Positions 63,311-64,000 of a stretch of 64,000 nt of DNA are shown here, in pieces. Position numbers and translations under genes: made by a program. The notes below the pieces were generated by a model. The model had not been told where the DNA came from. It made no database searches and saw nothing but the letters and a program-made list of their open reading frames with translations. The stretch is from Manihot esculenta (lineage: Eukaryota; Streptophyta; Magnoliopsida; Malpighiales; Euphorbiaceae). The DNA lies in assembly GCF_001659605.2 (NCBI RefSeq), contig NC_035172.2:34461342-34525341 (forward strand), written 5' to 3'. The first letter of the stretch is position 1. Every line of letters starts with the position of its first letter.

Positions 63311-64000
63311 TAATTCTCAGACGTATTATATTATTTTTCTTCTAGGCTTACAGAGCTATAAAAGATGTACAAGATTCCAACCCATAAATAAACAAAATCA
63401 AACTCAACTATATAAGAAAAAAAAAACAAACAAACTCAGACCATCCAAACTACAGAACCCCATAGAGACACCAACAATCACTACCAACTCATCGCAGCAG
63501 CATCATAGCAGCCCCATCGATTCACCACTTTAGAGGACAAATGACAAAGCTAACCATTGAAAACTAAACCCAATGAAGAAAGAGAAAATCAAATAAAAAA
63601 CACACCCAATATGCAAAGTCTAAAATTAGTTTAATTTTGTCGCTCAAAATTTTATGATAATTAAAAATTTTATAATTTTAAAAATTTTATAGTTATTAAA
63701 TATTTTATTTATAAAATTTAAATATAATATTAAATATAATCATTATAATTTTATTATATTATTTTAAAATTTTTATAATCATATATAACGATCGATTTTT
63801 CATTATAAATAACTTTTATATGTATAAATATATGAACTCTTATTTTTTTATTTTATTTTTTTTATATTTTTTATTATATTATAAATTAAAAATAAATTTT
63901 TATTATTCTAATAGTAAAAATTAAATTTTAAAAGAATTTATTTAATTTTAATAAATTACAAAATAAATTATTAAATATAAAATTTAATATAATTTAAATT
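63311..64000. other. Spacer at the right edge
   Basis: No gene seen. 63340-63600 is of mixed composition, then extreme AT-rich DNA to the end. Confidence 0.5.

Noticed and set aside
63340..63600. Possible LINE 3' untranslated region on the minus strand
   Set aside because: Only vague resemblance (GT-rich, TTTATAGCTCTGTAAGCC); no poly(A), coding relic or target duplication seen.

Overview
This is nuclear DNA from a flowering plant. Genes are split by GT-AG introns, the spacers are very AT-rich, and decayed plant retrotransposons (Ty1/copia, Ty3/gypsy, LINE) and hAT elements fill the gaps. Protein similarity from memory suggests a rosid eudicot, plausibly Euphorbiaceae such as Manihot or Hevea; the species is inference.

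Layout. 1-1330: tail of a dead Ty1/copia element. 2638-7504 (-): plastid prephenate/aspartate aminotransferase, 10 exons. 8240-12455: transposon graveyard with an LTR fragment, a fossil hAT transposase, a 410-bp tandem array, a 130-bp array and a LINE 3' end. 15020-16135 (-): intronless TPR protein of the TRAPPC12 type. 16750-24060: decayed Tat-like Ty3/gypsy element whose tandem-repeat tract was later invaded by a 2.29-kb solo LTR and a hAT-type MITE. 28114-30125 (+): apoplastic L-ascorbate oxidase, 4 exons. 32262-33578 (-): intronless fasciclin-like arabinogalactan protein. 36067-41711 (+): mitochondrial MIC60/mitofilin, 12 exons, one intron apparently GC-AG. 42600-49000: AT-rich spacer with LTR fragments and MITEs. 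50206-61380 (+): CELLULOSE SYNTHASE INTERACTIVE 1 (armadillo repeats plus C2). 61381-64000: spacer with an old MITE.

The six genes do not form a pathway. Together they look like a conserved block of ancestral gene order: by memory their Arabidopsis relatives lie in two blocks, around At2g22120-22250 and At4g39690-39830, that are duplicates of each other. Functionally they cover aromatic amino acid synthesis in plastids, vesicle tethering, apoplastic redox, cell wall/surface proteins, mitochondrial cristae, and guidance of cellulose synthase along microtubules.

The most notable observations are a structurally complete 1,600-bp non-autonomous copia-type (TRIM-like) element with 188-bp LTRs, primer-binding site, polypurine tract and target duplication, sitting antisense in an intron of CSI1 and filled with a minisatellite; the loss of the expected ATG of CSI1, where a CTG in strong context stands at the conserved start; the solo LTR with a perfect 5-bp target duplication inside a retrotransposon satellite tract; and a LINE with a 16-bp target duplication. 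I found no bacterial-type system, CRISPR array or intact autonomous transposon.
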